Source: Synergistaceae bacterium
GTDB taxonomy: Bacteria; Synergistota; Synergistia; Synergistales; Synergistaceae
DNA length: 13,251 bases
Assembly: GCA_030531285.1 (NCBI GenBank)
Contig: JAUNNW010000024.1
Coordinates: 1-13,251, forward strand
Reading direction: 5' to 3'
The notes under the pieces were generated by a model. It made no database searches. It was not told the origin of the DNA and worked only from the letters and a program-made list of their open reading frames with translations. This document shows positions 7,265 to 13,251 of this stretch, one piece after another. The position numbers and the translations under genes are program-made. Position 1 is the first letter of the stretch. Every line of letters begins with the position of its first letter.

Positions 7265-7288
7265 AAGGGGAGACGGGCGTCTCCCCTT
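7265..7288 (-). promoter_or_regulatory. Stem-loop between livK and livH (attenuator or mRNA-stability element)
   Basis: AAGGGGAGAC (7265-7274) pairs perfectly with GTCTCCCCTT (7279-7288), leaving a 4-base loop. It begins 18 bases after the livK stop. On the minus strand it is followed by ATGATTATTATT, not a clean T-run, so read-through into livH is expected. Such hairpins behind solute-binding-protein genes usually raise their share of operon mRNA; that role here is inferred. Confidence 0.7.
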
Positions 7289-7306
7289 TATATCTGCCTT
7301 AAAACC

Positions 7307-8461
7307 CTATTTGGGATCGACAACCTTGTAGAACTTGCGTTCGCCGCCGACAATGCGCATTATACCGATTGATTTTTCGGCGTCGTGTGTTGCGTTGATC
7401 GTCGTTTTGCCCGTTACGCCCGGGAAATCGACTGTTTTTGCAAGGGCTTCCTGAATTTTTTCAGGTTCAGCGCTGCCTGCGCGTTTGATTGCGTCAATAA
7501 TGATTGAGTACGCATCGTAGCCGCATGCCGCAAGAGCGTTGGGAAGTTTGTCTTTGTAGAGCTTCTTCCAGCTTTCGGTGAACGCTTTTTGCGTTTCGTT
7601 CATTTCAGGCATTTCAGGCGCGTAGGCAAACGTTGTGAAGCTGTAGCCTTCGCATGCTTTTCCGGCTATCTTTACAATCTCAGGATTGTCCGTTGCGTCG
7701 CCGCCGAGAATTTCAAATTTGGCGCCGAGTTCGCGTGCTTGGCGCATAATGATTGCCGCTTCCGCGAAGTTTGCCGGTATGTAGAGAACGTCAGGGTTTT
7801 TGCTGATGATTTCGGTAAGCTGTGCCGTGAAGTCCTGATCTCCGCTCTGATAGTTAAGTTTTGCAACGATTTTTCCGCCGTTCTTCGTGAAATGATCCTC
7901 GAAGAACGAGGCAAGACCTACGCTGTAGTCGGTCGTAACTTCAATAAGGCATGCAGCCGTTTTGGCTTTGAGTTCGTCAAGTGCATACTGTGATGCGCCT
8001 GCGCCCTGGAAGGGGTCAATGAAGGCGACTCGGAACGAATATTTTTTGCCCTGTGTAACCATCGGGTTCGTGCAGGAGGTTCCAACCATAGGGATTCCGT
8101 TCTTTTCGGCGACGTCTCCGCCTGCCATTGCGAGCGATGAGCCGTAGGTTCCAACGATTGCGTTGACTTTTTCTTTCGAAATAAGTCTCTTTACGGCGTT
8201 TGCCGCTTCGACCTTGTCAGATTTGTTATCGACAACGATAAGTTCGATCTTTTTGCCAAGGACTTCTTTTTGTTCCTCGTAGGCAAGGTTGACTCCGTCA
8301 AGTTCAAGCCCGCCGCCGACAGCGTTGCCGCCGGTAATCGGAAGATAAACGCCGATTTTGATTGTGTCGGCATTTGCCGAAGGCCCTGACGCAGGTTTCA
8401 TTGCGAACCATCCGGCGCAAATGATGATAATAACTGCCAGTGCGATAAGTGCTTTCTTCAT
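7307..8461 (-). CDS. livK: Branched-chain amino acid ABC transporter substrate-binding protein
   Basis: A 384-residue extracytoplasmic binding protein that captures the amino acid and delivers it to LivHM. The start is ATG at 8461, with GGAGGG 7 bases upstream; the open frame runs 53 codons further but has no ribosome site there. The N-terminus is MKKALIALAVIIIICAGWFA, a lysine-initiated hydrophobic signal. No canonical lipobox is seen: Cys15 is preceded by Ile. SANA-D at 28-32 is a possible cleavage site, so the protein may be secreted or membrane-anchored. The mature part begins IKIGVYLPITGGNA, typical of the Leu/Ile/Val type I fold. VGTYGSSLAMAG and GTSCTNPMVT sit at the usual ligand-contact loops. 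The exact ligand is not readable. It is the first gene of the operon. Confidence 0.92.
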   Translation of the reverse strand: MKKALIALAVIIIICAGWFAMKPASGPSANADTIKIGVYLPITGGNAVGGGLELDGVNLAYEEQKEVLGKKIELIVVDNKSDKVEAANAVKRLISKEKVNAIVGTYGSSLAMAGGDVAEKNGIPMVGTSCTNPMVTQGKKYSFRVAFIDPFQGAGASQYALDELKAKTAACLIEVTTDYSVGLASFFEDHFTKNGGKIVAKLNYQSGDQDFTAQLTEIISKNPDVLYIPANFAEAAIIMRQARELGAKFEILGGDATDNPEIVKIAGKACEGYSFTTFAYAPEMPEMNETQKAFTESWKKLYKDKLPNALAACGYDAYSIIIDAIKRAGSAEPEKIQEALAKTVDFPGVTGKTTINATHDAEKSIGIMRIVGGERKFYKVVDPK

Positions 8462-8524
8462 TGTACATCCCTCCGTTTGAGTATGTGCAGCTTTAGCGCA
8501 TTCCGTAAAAGACAATGCCCGTTC

Positions 8525-8554
8525 ATTATAGCGTAAAACGAACGGCTTGTGCAA
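8525..8554 (-). promoter_or_regulatory. Promoter of the liv operon
   Basis: On the minus strand TTGCAC (8549-8554) and TATAAT (8525-8530) are separated by 18 bases, about 65 bases upstream of the livK ATG. The -10 box is perfect. The 15 bases GTTTTACGCTATAAT recur exactly in the rlmN promoter. Confidence 0.75.
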
Positions 8555-8584
8555 TTTTTCAGCATAAAATTCAGCAATATTTTT

Positions 8585-8608
8585 GAAATTTTTGAAATTT
8601 GTTATAAT
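8585..8608 (+). promoter_or_regulatory. Promoter of the alkylation-repair genes
   Basis: TATAAT at 8603-8608 preceded by TG one base upstream forms an extended -10. The AT-rich -35 region (TTTTTG or TTGAAA-like) is poor, as is common with extended -10 promoters. It lies about 25 bases before the glycosylase ATG and is back-to-back with the liv promoter. Confidence 0.6.
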
Positions 8609-8633
8609 ACAGCAGAACAAAGGAGATTATGCC

Positions 8634-9305
8634 ATGGGAAAAATAGAACCGACAGATGAAGCCATAGAATATCTGAGCCGAAAAGACAAAAAACTCGGAG
8701 CATTCATAGCCCGCAGGGGAAAACTGTGCGCCGCTTCCTACGATTCTCTTTTTCATGCGCTCGTGTCTTCGGTGATAGTACAGCAGATTGCGACCCCGGC
8801 TGCCGAGGCGATAGAAAAACGAGTAATTGACGGTTTGGGAGAAATTACGCCTGAACGTTTCAAAGACGTTACCGTTAAAGAGTTGAAAAGTTTTGGGCTT
8901 TCACAGAGAAAAGCGGAATACATTGCCGGCATAACAAAACTTGCAAACAGCGGAGGTCTGGATTTTGAAGAACTGAACGGACTGAGTGACGAAGAGATAA
9001 CAGAACGGCTGCTGAAAATACGCGGCGTCGGACCGTGGACTGTTGAAATGCTTTTAATGTTCTGTTTCTGCCGTCCCAACGTAACAAGCTACGGCGATTT
9101 GGCGATAAGACGCGGCGTTATGAAGCTGTACGGGCTGAAAGAGCTTTCAAAGAAGCGTTTCAGCCGTTACGCAAAACGCTGGTCACCCTGCTGCACAACC
9201 GCTTCACTTTACCTTTGGGAAGCCGCGGTTGACAGCGGGCTTTCGGACACAAAACGCACAACAAAACGCAAAGGTACGGCTCTTGCAAAAGAAGCTGCAG
9301 ATTAA
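8634..9305 (+). CDS. DNA-3-methyladenine glycosylase II (AlkA-like, HhH-GPD family)
   Basis: A 223-residue base-excision-repair enzyme that would remove alkylated purines such as 3-methyladenine by cleaving the N-glycosidic bond. An N-terminal helix bundle with SLFHALVSSVIVQQIATPAA (about 38-57) matches the family pattern LxxSIxxQQIS. The helix-hairpin-helix motif LLKIRGVGPWTVEMLLMF lies near 125-142. The catalytic Asp is in TSYGDLAIRRGV, about 10 residues further on. The size fits short bacterial AlkA proteins that lack the N-terminal domain of E. coli AlkA. ATG at 8634 has AGGAG 8 bases upstream; an upstream in-frame ATG at 8583 falls in the promoter and is rejected. The C-terminus is rich in Lys/Arg/Thr (DTKRTTKRKG), perhaps aiding DNA binding. 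It is followed by the Ogt-type gene, forming an alkylation-repair unit. Confidence 0.88.
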   Translation: MGKIEPTDEAIEYLSRKDKKLGAFIARRGKLCAASYDSLFHALVSSVIVQQIATPAAEAIEKRVIDGLGEITPERFKDVTVKELKSFGLSQRKAEYIAGITKLANSGGLDFEELNGLSDEEITERLLKIRGVGPWTVEMLLMFCFCRPNVTSYGDLAIRRGVMKLYGLKELSKKRFSRYAKRWSPCCTTASLYLWEAAVDSGLSDTKRTTKRKGTALAKEAAD

Positions 9306-9341
9306 TTGCGTACAATAGATTGGAGATTGATTGCGTACAAT
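9299..9341 (+). repeat. Imperfect tandem duplication at the glycosylase-ogt junction
   Basis: An 18-base sequence at 9299-9316 recurs at 9324-9341 with one difference (25-bp period). The shared core is ATTGCGTACAAT. The first copy contains the glycosylase stop codon TAA. The second contains the candidate TTG and ATG starts of the methyltransferase, and the A-to-G change there turns the copied stop into TGA. Confidence 0.8.
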
Positions 9342-9798
9342 GCGTTACTGTTTCGGATATGAATTCAGACTGGCGGGAAAACTCTTTATTGCCGAAGAAG
9401 ACGGCTTCATCACTGCCGTTTCCAAAACGGCGGACAATTCCTGCGTACTGCGTGAAACAAGCTTAATCCGCGAAACAAAGAGGCAGCTTGAAGAATATTT
9501 TGGCAAAACACGGACGCATTTCACGCTTCCGCTGAAACCTGAGGGAACGGATTTTCAGAAGAAAATTTGGGCAGAACTTGAAAAAATCCCGTACGGACAG
9601 ACAATATCCTACGGAGAGCTTGCAAAACGCGCAGGGAATCCGCGCGGCGCACGCGCGGCAGGCAGTGCTTGCAATAAAAATCCTGTCTGCATAATTATTC
9701 CGTGCCACAGGGTTGTCGCAGCAGACGGAAGCCTCACCGGCTATGCATACGGAATTGAGACTAAACAAATGCTTTTGGAAATGGAGCGCCGCAGCTGA
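9331..9798 (+). CDS. ogt: Methylated-DNA-[protein]-cysteine S-methyltransferase (Ogt type)
   Basis: A 155-residue suicide repair protein that transfers the alkyl group from O6-alkylguanine to its own cysteine. The active-site motif IIIPCHRVVAADGSLTGYA is present with Cys125. The DNA-binding recognition helix region is TISYGELAKRAGNPRGARAA (91-110), with the Arg finger in RGARAAG in place of the usual RAVG. The N-terminal domain is short, as in Ogt/MGMT proteins lacking the Ada regulatory domain. Near the C-terminus the usual GG(L/I)xxK reads YGIETKQMLLEME. The TTG at 9331 is chosen because GGAG (9322-9325) lies 5 bases upstream; the ATG at 9340 would be 14 bases away and is the alternative (152 residues). 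It is probably co-transcribed with the glycosylase. Confidence 0.9.
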   Translation: MRTMRYCFGYEFRLAGKLFIAEEDGFITAVSKTADNSCVLRETSLIRETKRQLEEYFGKTRTHFTLPLKPEGTDFQKKIWAELEKIPYGQTISYGELAKRAGNPRGARAAGSACNKNPVCIIIPCHRVVAADGSLTGYAYGIETKQMLLEMERRS

Positions 9799-9817
9799 AA
9801 ATACTGAAAATAATGTC

Positions 9818-9835
9818 TGCCGTCAGAAAACGGCA
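9818..9835. terminator. Weak stem-loop between convergent ogt and the small membrane-protein gene
   Basis: TGCCGT (9818-9823) pairs with ACGGCA (9830-9835) around a 6-base loop. On the minus strand it is followed by an ATTATTTT-type stretch; on the plus strand there is no T-run. It could end the rlmN-operon transcript weakly. No other terminator is evident in this 67-base convergent gap. Confidence 0.3.
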
Positions 9836-9865
9836 TGGGTCAGAACGTTTCGGTCTCTTTTGAGG

Positions 9866-10177
9866 TTAATCTTCCTTATGCAAAGCGCTTGCAGGCAGCT
9901 CCACAACTTCACCCGACTCTTCGCCGAATTCAGCGTCAAAGATTTCTTCCTGTTCCGCTTTTGCTGCTTCAGCCTTTTCTCTCGGCGAAACTTTCATTTT
10001 GAAGGTATGGAAACTTATTCCGCCCTGCCCTGTCAGAAGCTTTGAAACAAACGAGATAACAAAGAGCAGTCCGAACAGCAGAAGGAAAAAGAGCAGTCCC
10101 GCCCCAATAAGCGGCAAAAGGACGTACGCCAGCAACATTCCTGTAAATATCCAAAGCATTAAACGAATAAGCATCAT
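9866..10177 (-). CDS. Small membrane protein with acidic cytoplasmic tail, function unknown
   Basis: A 103-residue protein I do not recognise. Residues 4-46 are almost entirely hydrophobic and probably form two membrane helices with a tight turn (LLPLIGAG near 20-27). A short loop with basic residues follows (KMKVSPREKAEAAKAEQEE). The tail is clearly acidic (EEIFDAEFGEESGEVVE, about 77-93). Its ATG overlaps the rlmN stop in ATGA, so it should be translated by coupling to rlmN. A second ATG immediately follows and could be used instead. The coding assignment is supported by operon overlap, strong hydrophobic periodicity and the absence of competing frames. Basic RlmN tail and acidic tail side by side invite the idea of contact between the two proteins, but that is speculation. 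Confidence 0.7.
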   Translation of the reverse strand: MMLIRLMLWIFTGMLLAYVLLPLIGAGLLFFLLLFGLLFVISFVSKLLTGQGGISFHTFKMKVSPREKAEAAKAEQEEIFDAEFGEESGEVVELPASALHKED

Positions 10178-11667
10178 TTTTTGACACCGCGTTTCTTCGC
10201 CGCAGACGTTTTCTTTGCCGCCTGTCCGGCTTTGCTTCTGCCCTTCTCCGACGGTTTCAACTTCGTTTTTTTCCTGTTAAGCTCCGGCTCGTAGAACGGC
10301 TTTTTTATTTCTGCGCGGCCCGCTGTCTTTTTCTCCGCGGACTTCCTCTCCGGCGCTGCTTTAGGACGAGCGGACGGTATGCGTTTTCTGCTTTCCTTTC
10401 TGCCGTCGTCTGTCTTCGCTTCTGCGCTGTCCCTGTATGTCGGACGTTCTTCTTTCATTTTTCCGCTGCGGTAACGTTCCTTTTCGGGAAGCATTTTTTT
10501 GCGCGGCACTTTTCTGTCTGCCGCTGTTTTTTCACCGCTTCTGCGTTTTGAAGCGGCGGTTTCGGGCTTTTCATCGCGCTGTACTGCTCTTCTGCTGTCC
10601 TTTTTCGTAACGCTGTGCGCTTTCGGTTCCAAAGCAAGCGCACTGCCCTCCGCGTCTTTTCTGCGAAGCTGACCGCACGCCGCGTCAATATCGCTCCCCT
10701 GTTCCTGACGAAGCTCGTTTTCAAATCCTGCAGTGTCGAGCACCTTTTTGAATTTCAGAATGTCTTTTGCCTCAGGCACATCGTATCTGCCGTCAACTGA
10801 GTTAAACGGTATGAGGTTGATAAAAACGTGAATACCCTTCAAGAAACGCACAAGAGCCCTCGCATGCTCAACACTGTCGTTAACCCCTCCGAAAAGAGTA
10901 TATTCTATTGAAACGCGGTCGCCTGTTTTTTCCTGATAATTTTTAATCGCTTCCTTAAGCTCTGCCAACGGAAAACGTTCGTTCACGGGCATAAGCCTGC
11001 TTCTCAGCTCATCGTCAACGGCGTGAAGCGAAACCGCAAGACGGACGCCGAGTTTTTCTTCCGCAAGCGCCTCAATTCCCGGCACTATGCCGCTGGTGGA
11101 AATTGTAATGTGGCGTATTCCGAGATTGCGCAGCTTTTCATCGTTAAGCATACGCACGGATTTGAAAACCTCATCCCTGTTAAGCATCGGCTCTCCCATG
11201 CCCATATAGACAATGTTGTTTATATCGCGTCCAAGCAACGCTTCCATGGCAAGAAACTGTCCTGCTATTTCACCGCTTGAAAGATTGCGCACAAAACCCG
11301 ACAGCCCCGTAGCGCAGAAAGTACAGCCGAGCGGGCAGCCAACTTGCGTTGAAATACACGCGGTCAGGCGTACGCCCGATTTCAGCAGCACGCTTTCAAC
11401 AGTATTTCCGTCGCGCAGCTGCCAGAGAAATTTGCGGGTTCCGTCTTTTGATTTCTGCTCGCGCACAAGCGCCGGCGCGGAAAAATCCAATTCCTCCGCA
11501 AGTTTTTCGCGAAGCGTTATTGACAGATTAGTCATTCCCTCAACATCAAAAACGCGCTTCTGCCAAATCCACTGAAGCAACTGATCTGCCCTGAATTTCG
11601 GCTGCTTGAGCCTTTCAAGCAGTTCCAGCCACTGTTCTTTATTCAAATCAAGAGCGTAAAGCTTCAT
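10174..11667 (-). CDS. rlmN: 23S rRNA / tRNA (adenine-C2)-methyltransferase RlmN with long basic C-terminal extension
   Basis: A radical-SAM enzyme that methylates C2 of A2503 in 23S rRNA and, in some bacteria, A37 of tRNAs. The 4Fe-4S motif is Cys111, Cys115, Cys118 in QVGCPLGCTFCATG. SAM-binding VYMGMGEPMLNRDEV follows at about 153-167. The second catalytic cysteine Cys331 lies in GSDIDAACGQL, where RlmN proteins normally end a few residues later. Here the frame continues for about 163 residues (335-497), with roughly a third Lys/Arg, many Ala/Ser/Glu, no cysteine and no recognisable fold, ending AKKTSAAKKRGVKK. The tail is probably disordered and may bind RNA. ATG at 11667 has GAGG about 9 bases upstream and its own promoter. 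The last bases overlap the small membrane-protein gene (ATGA). Confidence 0.93.
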   Translation of the reverse strand: MKLYALDLNKEQWLELLERLKQPKFRADQLLQWIWQKRVFDVEGMTNLSITLREKLAEELDFSAPALVREQKSKDGTRKFLWQLRDGNTVESVLLKSGVRLTACISTQVGCPLGCTFCATGLSGFVRNLSSGEIAGQFLAMEALLGRDINNIVYMGMGEPMLNRDEVFKSVRMLNDEKLRNLGIRHITISTSGIVPGIEALAEEKLGVRLAVSLHAVDDELRSRLMPVNERFPLAELKEAIKNYQEKTGDRVSIEYTLFGGVNDSVEHARALVRFLKGIHVFINLIPFNSVDGRYDVPEAKDILKFKKVLDTAGFENELRQEQGSDIDAACGQLRRKDAEGSALALEPKAHSVTKKDSRRAVQRDEKPETAASKRRSGEKTAADRKVPRKKMLPEKERYRSGKMKEERPTYRDSAEAKTDDGRKESRKRIPSARPKAAPERKSAEKKTAGRAEIKKPFYEPELNRKKTKLKPSEKGRSKAGQAAKKTSAAKKRGVKK

Positions 11668-11702
11668 CCCACATACCTCGCGTCAAAATATTTGCTAAAA
11701 AT

Positions 11703-11731
11703 ATTATAGCGTAAAACCGCGTATGTCACTA
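11703..11731 (-). promoter_or_regulatory. Promoter of rlmN
   Basis: On the minus strand a perfect TATAAT (11703-11708) lies about 35 bases upstream of the rlmN ATG. The -35 region is poor (TAGTGA or TGACAT depending on spacing). The 15 bases GTTTTACGCTATAAT are identical to those at the liv promoter. Confidence 0.6.
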
Positions 11732-11745
11732 CGCATTTCGGCGGA

Positions 11746-13017
11746 TTATGCGTTCAGGCTGTTTTCGTCAAGCAGAAATTCAAACAGACTGCAGTGCAAA
11801 ATACCTTCATTGTCCATATAGCTTGAGGGAATTTCCATTTCTATGATAACTTTGCGGAAGAAATCGCCGGTCAGTTTGAAAGATGCCAGTTCAGCCTGCG
11901 TCTTCTCTTCGGACTGCATTTCGTAAGCAGACTGAATATAGATGCGTTTGTCGCCGAGATTCACAACAAAATCAATTTCTCTCTGCCTCGTCATACCTCC
12001 TGAACGCTCAGCAACAACTCCAACGTCAACGGAACAGCCGCGCGAAATCAGTTCGTTGTATATCAGATTTTCCATTAAATGCCCTTTGTCAAACTGTCTG
12101 TAATTTATTCTTGCGTTGCGCAAGCCTAAATCGGTAAAGTAAAATTTGCTCGGATAGCTGAAATAGCGTTTGCCTTTAATGTCAAATCTTTTAGCTTCGC
12201 TGACGATAAAAGCCTCTTTAATGTGCTCAATGTAGGTGCTTATCGTAGAGCTTTTAAGAGCTGTTTTCTGCGTGCTGCAAAGCGTGTTGGCAATGCTGGA
12301 GGCGTTTGTCAGCGACCCCGTTGAGGAACTGAGCAGATCGAGAAGCTCTGCCAGAATTTCCGTACGTTCTATTTTATAGCGTTCAACAATGTCGCGGATG
12401 TACACTTCATTAAACAGTGCGGTAAGATATTCTGTTTTCTGCTCTCTGCCCGAAAGAAACGGTACTTCGGGCAGTCCGCCGAAAAGCATATATTCGTTCA
12501 GATTGTCTCGTTTGCTTCCGCCTGCGTAATTGTGATACTCGGCAAAGGAAAGCGGGGACACACGGATTTGTGACGCTCTGCCGCGAAACTCAGTTGCTAT
12601 GTCGCTCGAAAGAAATTTGGAGTTGCTGCCTGTAACATACACGTCAAGATTATTTCTGTCGCGCAGTTCGTTCAACAGATCGTAAATAGTTACCTTGTCA
12701 GAGGTTCCCGGATAATTAACCTGTTTGCAGAATTGCAGTTCGTCTATAAAAACATAAAATTTTTCTGCGGAACCCTTCGTACGCTGATTGATGAAATCAA
12801 GCAGGACAAACGGATCTCTGTATTTGAAATCTTCCAGTTTATCCAGTTTTATCTCTATAATGTTCTTCGGACTCACACCGTCCGCCTCAAGTCTGCCTCG
12901 ATAGAGCACAAACAGAAGTGTCGATTTTCCGCTGCGCCTTAAACCGGTAATAACTTTAACTTTTCCGTTCCACGCATAACCGGCAAGTTTCTGTACATAT
13001 CTCTCTCTCTTTATCAT
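11746..13017 (-). CDS. AAA ATPase with C-terminal DUF4143 domain
   Basis: A 423-residue cytoplasmic protein of the large, poorly characterised ATPase/DUF4143 family, often present in many copies in anaerobes. The N-terminal AAA domain has Walker A GLRRSGKS (25-32), Walker B FYVFIDELQ (87-95), a sensor-like VTGSNSKFLSSD (128-139) and the family motif EFRGR (143-147). A helical linker follows (EVYIRDIVERYKI). The C-terminal DUF4143 domain includes HLMENLIYNEL and a nuclease-like REIDFVVNLGDKRIYIQSAY (346-365), then the conserved end DNEGILHCSLFEFLLDE. All key residues appear intact. The biological role of the family is not settled. The gene is monocistronic with its own promoter and an inverted repeat in the leader. 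GAGGTG lies about 6 bases before ATG. A decayed relative is found at 1665-1890. Confidence 0.9.
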   Translation of the reverse strand: MIKRERYVQKLAGYAWNGKVKVITGLRRSGKSTLLFVLYRGRLEADGVSPKNIIEIKLDKLEDFKYRDPFVLLDFINQRTKGSAEKFYVFIDELQFCKQVNYPGTSDKVTIYDLLNELRDRNNLDVYVTGSNSKFLSSDIATEFRGRASQIRVSPLSFAEYHNYAGGSKRDNLNEYMLFGGLPEVPFLSGREQKTEYLTALFNEVYIRDIVERYKIERTEILAELLDLLSSSTGSLTNASSIANTLCSTQKTALKSSTISTYIEHIKEAFIVSEAKRFDIKGKRYFSYPSKFYFTDLGLRNARINYRQFDKGHLMENLIYNELISRGCSVDVGVVAERSGGMTRQREIDFVVNLGDKRIYIQSAYEMQSEEKTQAELASFKLTGDFFRKVIIEMEIPSSYMDNEGILHCSLFEFLLDENSLNA

Positions 13018-13030
13018 TTGGGCACCTCTT

Positions 13031-13070
13031 TAGGGGAAAGTTACATCATATTTGTTGCAACTTTCCCCTA
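13031..13070 (-). promoter_or_regulatory. Perfect 12-bp inverted repeat in the ATPase leader (operator or RNA hairpin)
   Basis: TAGGGGAAAGTT (13031-13042) and AACTTTCCCCTA (13059-13070) are exact reverse complements around a 16-base spacer. The promoter-proximal arm overlaps the last base of the -10 box and the expected start site. The other arm ends 2 bases before the GAGGTG ribosome site. It could be an operator for a dimeric repressor or a leader hairpin affecting ribosome access. Confidence 0.75.
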
Positions 13071-13098
13071 TGATAGATATTTTAAGCATTTAAGTCAA
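13070..13098 (-). promoter_or_regulatory. Promoter of the ATPase/DUF4143 gene
   Basis: On the minus strand TTGACT (13093-13098) and TATCAT (13070-13075) are separated by exactly 17 bases, close to consensus. The -35 box overlaps the stop codon of the open frame entering from the right edge. Confidence 0.75.
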
Positions 13099-13251
13099 GT
13101 AAAACTTACTGCCGGTACGCTCAAAACATCATTGTGTCGCAAAATCCGTGCTGCACGGTTTTCTTCCGATATTTCAGAATTTACAAGCCCATACTGACCG
13201 CTGCCTGAAGCAGAAGCATCTGTTCGACGTAAAGTATGCCGCAGAGCGGAA
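13095..13251 (-). CDS. Unrecognised open frame, C-terminal end only, running off the right edge
   Basis: A minus-strand frame open for 51 codons from the window edge to a TGA at 13095-13097. It ends SEEN RAARILRHND VLSVPAVSFT. I recognise no family. The other two minus frames are closed within this stretch. Because the segment is short it could be the 3' end of a real gene, a decayed gene, or chance. Its stop lies inside the -35 box of the ATPase promoter. Confidence 0.3.
   Translation of the reverse strand, partial: SALRHTLRRTDASASGSGQYGLVNSEISEENRAARILRHNDVLSVPAVSFT

Noticed and set aside
8462..8620. N-terminal extension of livK by 53 codons
   Set aside because: It runs through the operon promoter, has no ribosome site, and would place a charged stretch before an evident signal sequence starting MKKALIALAV.
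10455..10724. Separate 89-codon minus-strand gene inside the RlmN tail
   Set aside because: It is an alternative frame of Lys/Arg-rich DNA with no start signal. The RlmN frame is open through to a translational-coupling stop.

Overview
The window looks like a chromosomal stretch from an anaerobic, amino-acid-fermenting bacterium. A complete branched-chain amino acid ABC importer, moderate G+C and the mix of gene families fit Synergistota best, but there is no rRNA or other marker here, so that placement is a guess. Almost everything lies on the minus strand; only two DNA-repair genes are on the plus strand.

Left part (about 1-1965): an accessory, partly decayed region. It holds a short ORF6N-type remnant (about 346-444), an intact virulence RhuM-family gene (562-1542), and the frameshifted, internally deleted 3' part of an AAA ATPase/DUF4143 gene (about 1665-1890). 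The RhuM cassette is bracketed by a 70-bp direct repeat (457-526 and 1966-2035, one mismatch) that duplicates the 3' end of the neighbouring peptidase gene. This resembles an integration scar or a gene-end duplication.

Centre (1921-8554): one long minus-strand operon, livK-livH-livM-livG-livF-pgsA-M20 hydrolase. It has a good promoter upstream of livK, a strong stem-loop between livK and livH, tight or overlapping junctions from livH to livF, and a Rho-independent terminator after the hydrolase. It would import branched-chain or related amino acids, and it also carries a phospholipid synthase and a zinc-dependent peptidase/deacylase.

Right-centre (8585-9798, plus strand): a divergently transcribed alkylation-repair pair, an AlkA-like 3-methyladenine glycosylase followed by an O6-alkylguanine-DNA methyltransferase (Ogt type). 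They are separated by a small imperfect tandem duplication that overlaps the start codon of the second gene.

Right part (9866-13251, minus strand): rlmN, with an unusual basic C-terminal extension of about 160 residues, is translationally coupled to a small membrane protein with an acidic tail. Upstream lies an intact AAA ATPase/DUF4143 gene whose promoter and leader contain a perfect 12-bp inverted repeat. An unrecognised open frame runs off the right edge. No tRNA, rRNA, CRISPR array or complete insertion sequence was recognised.
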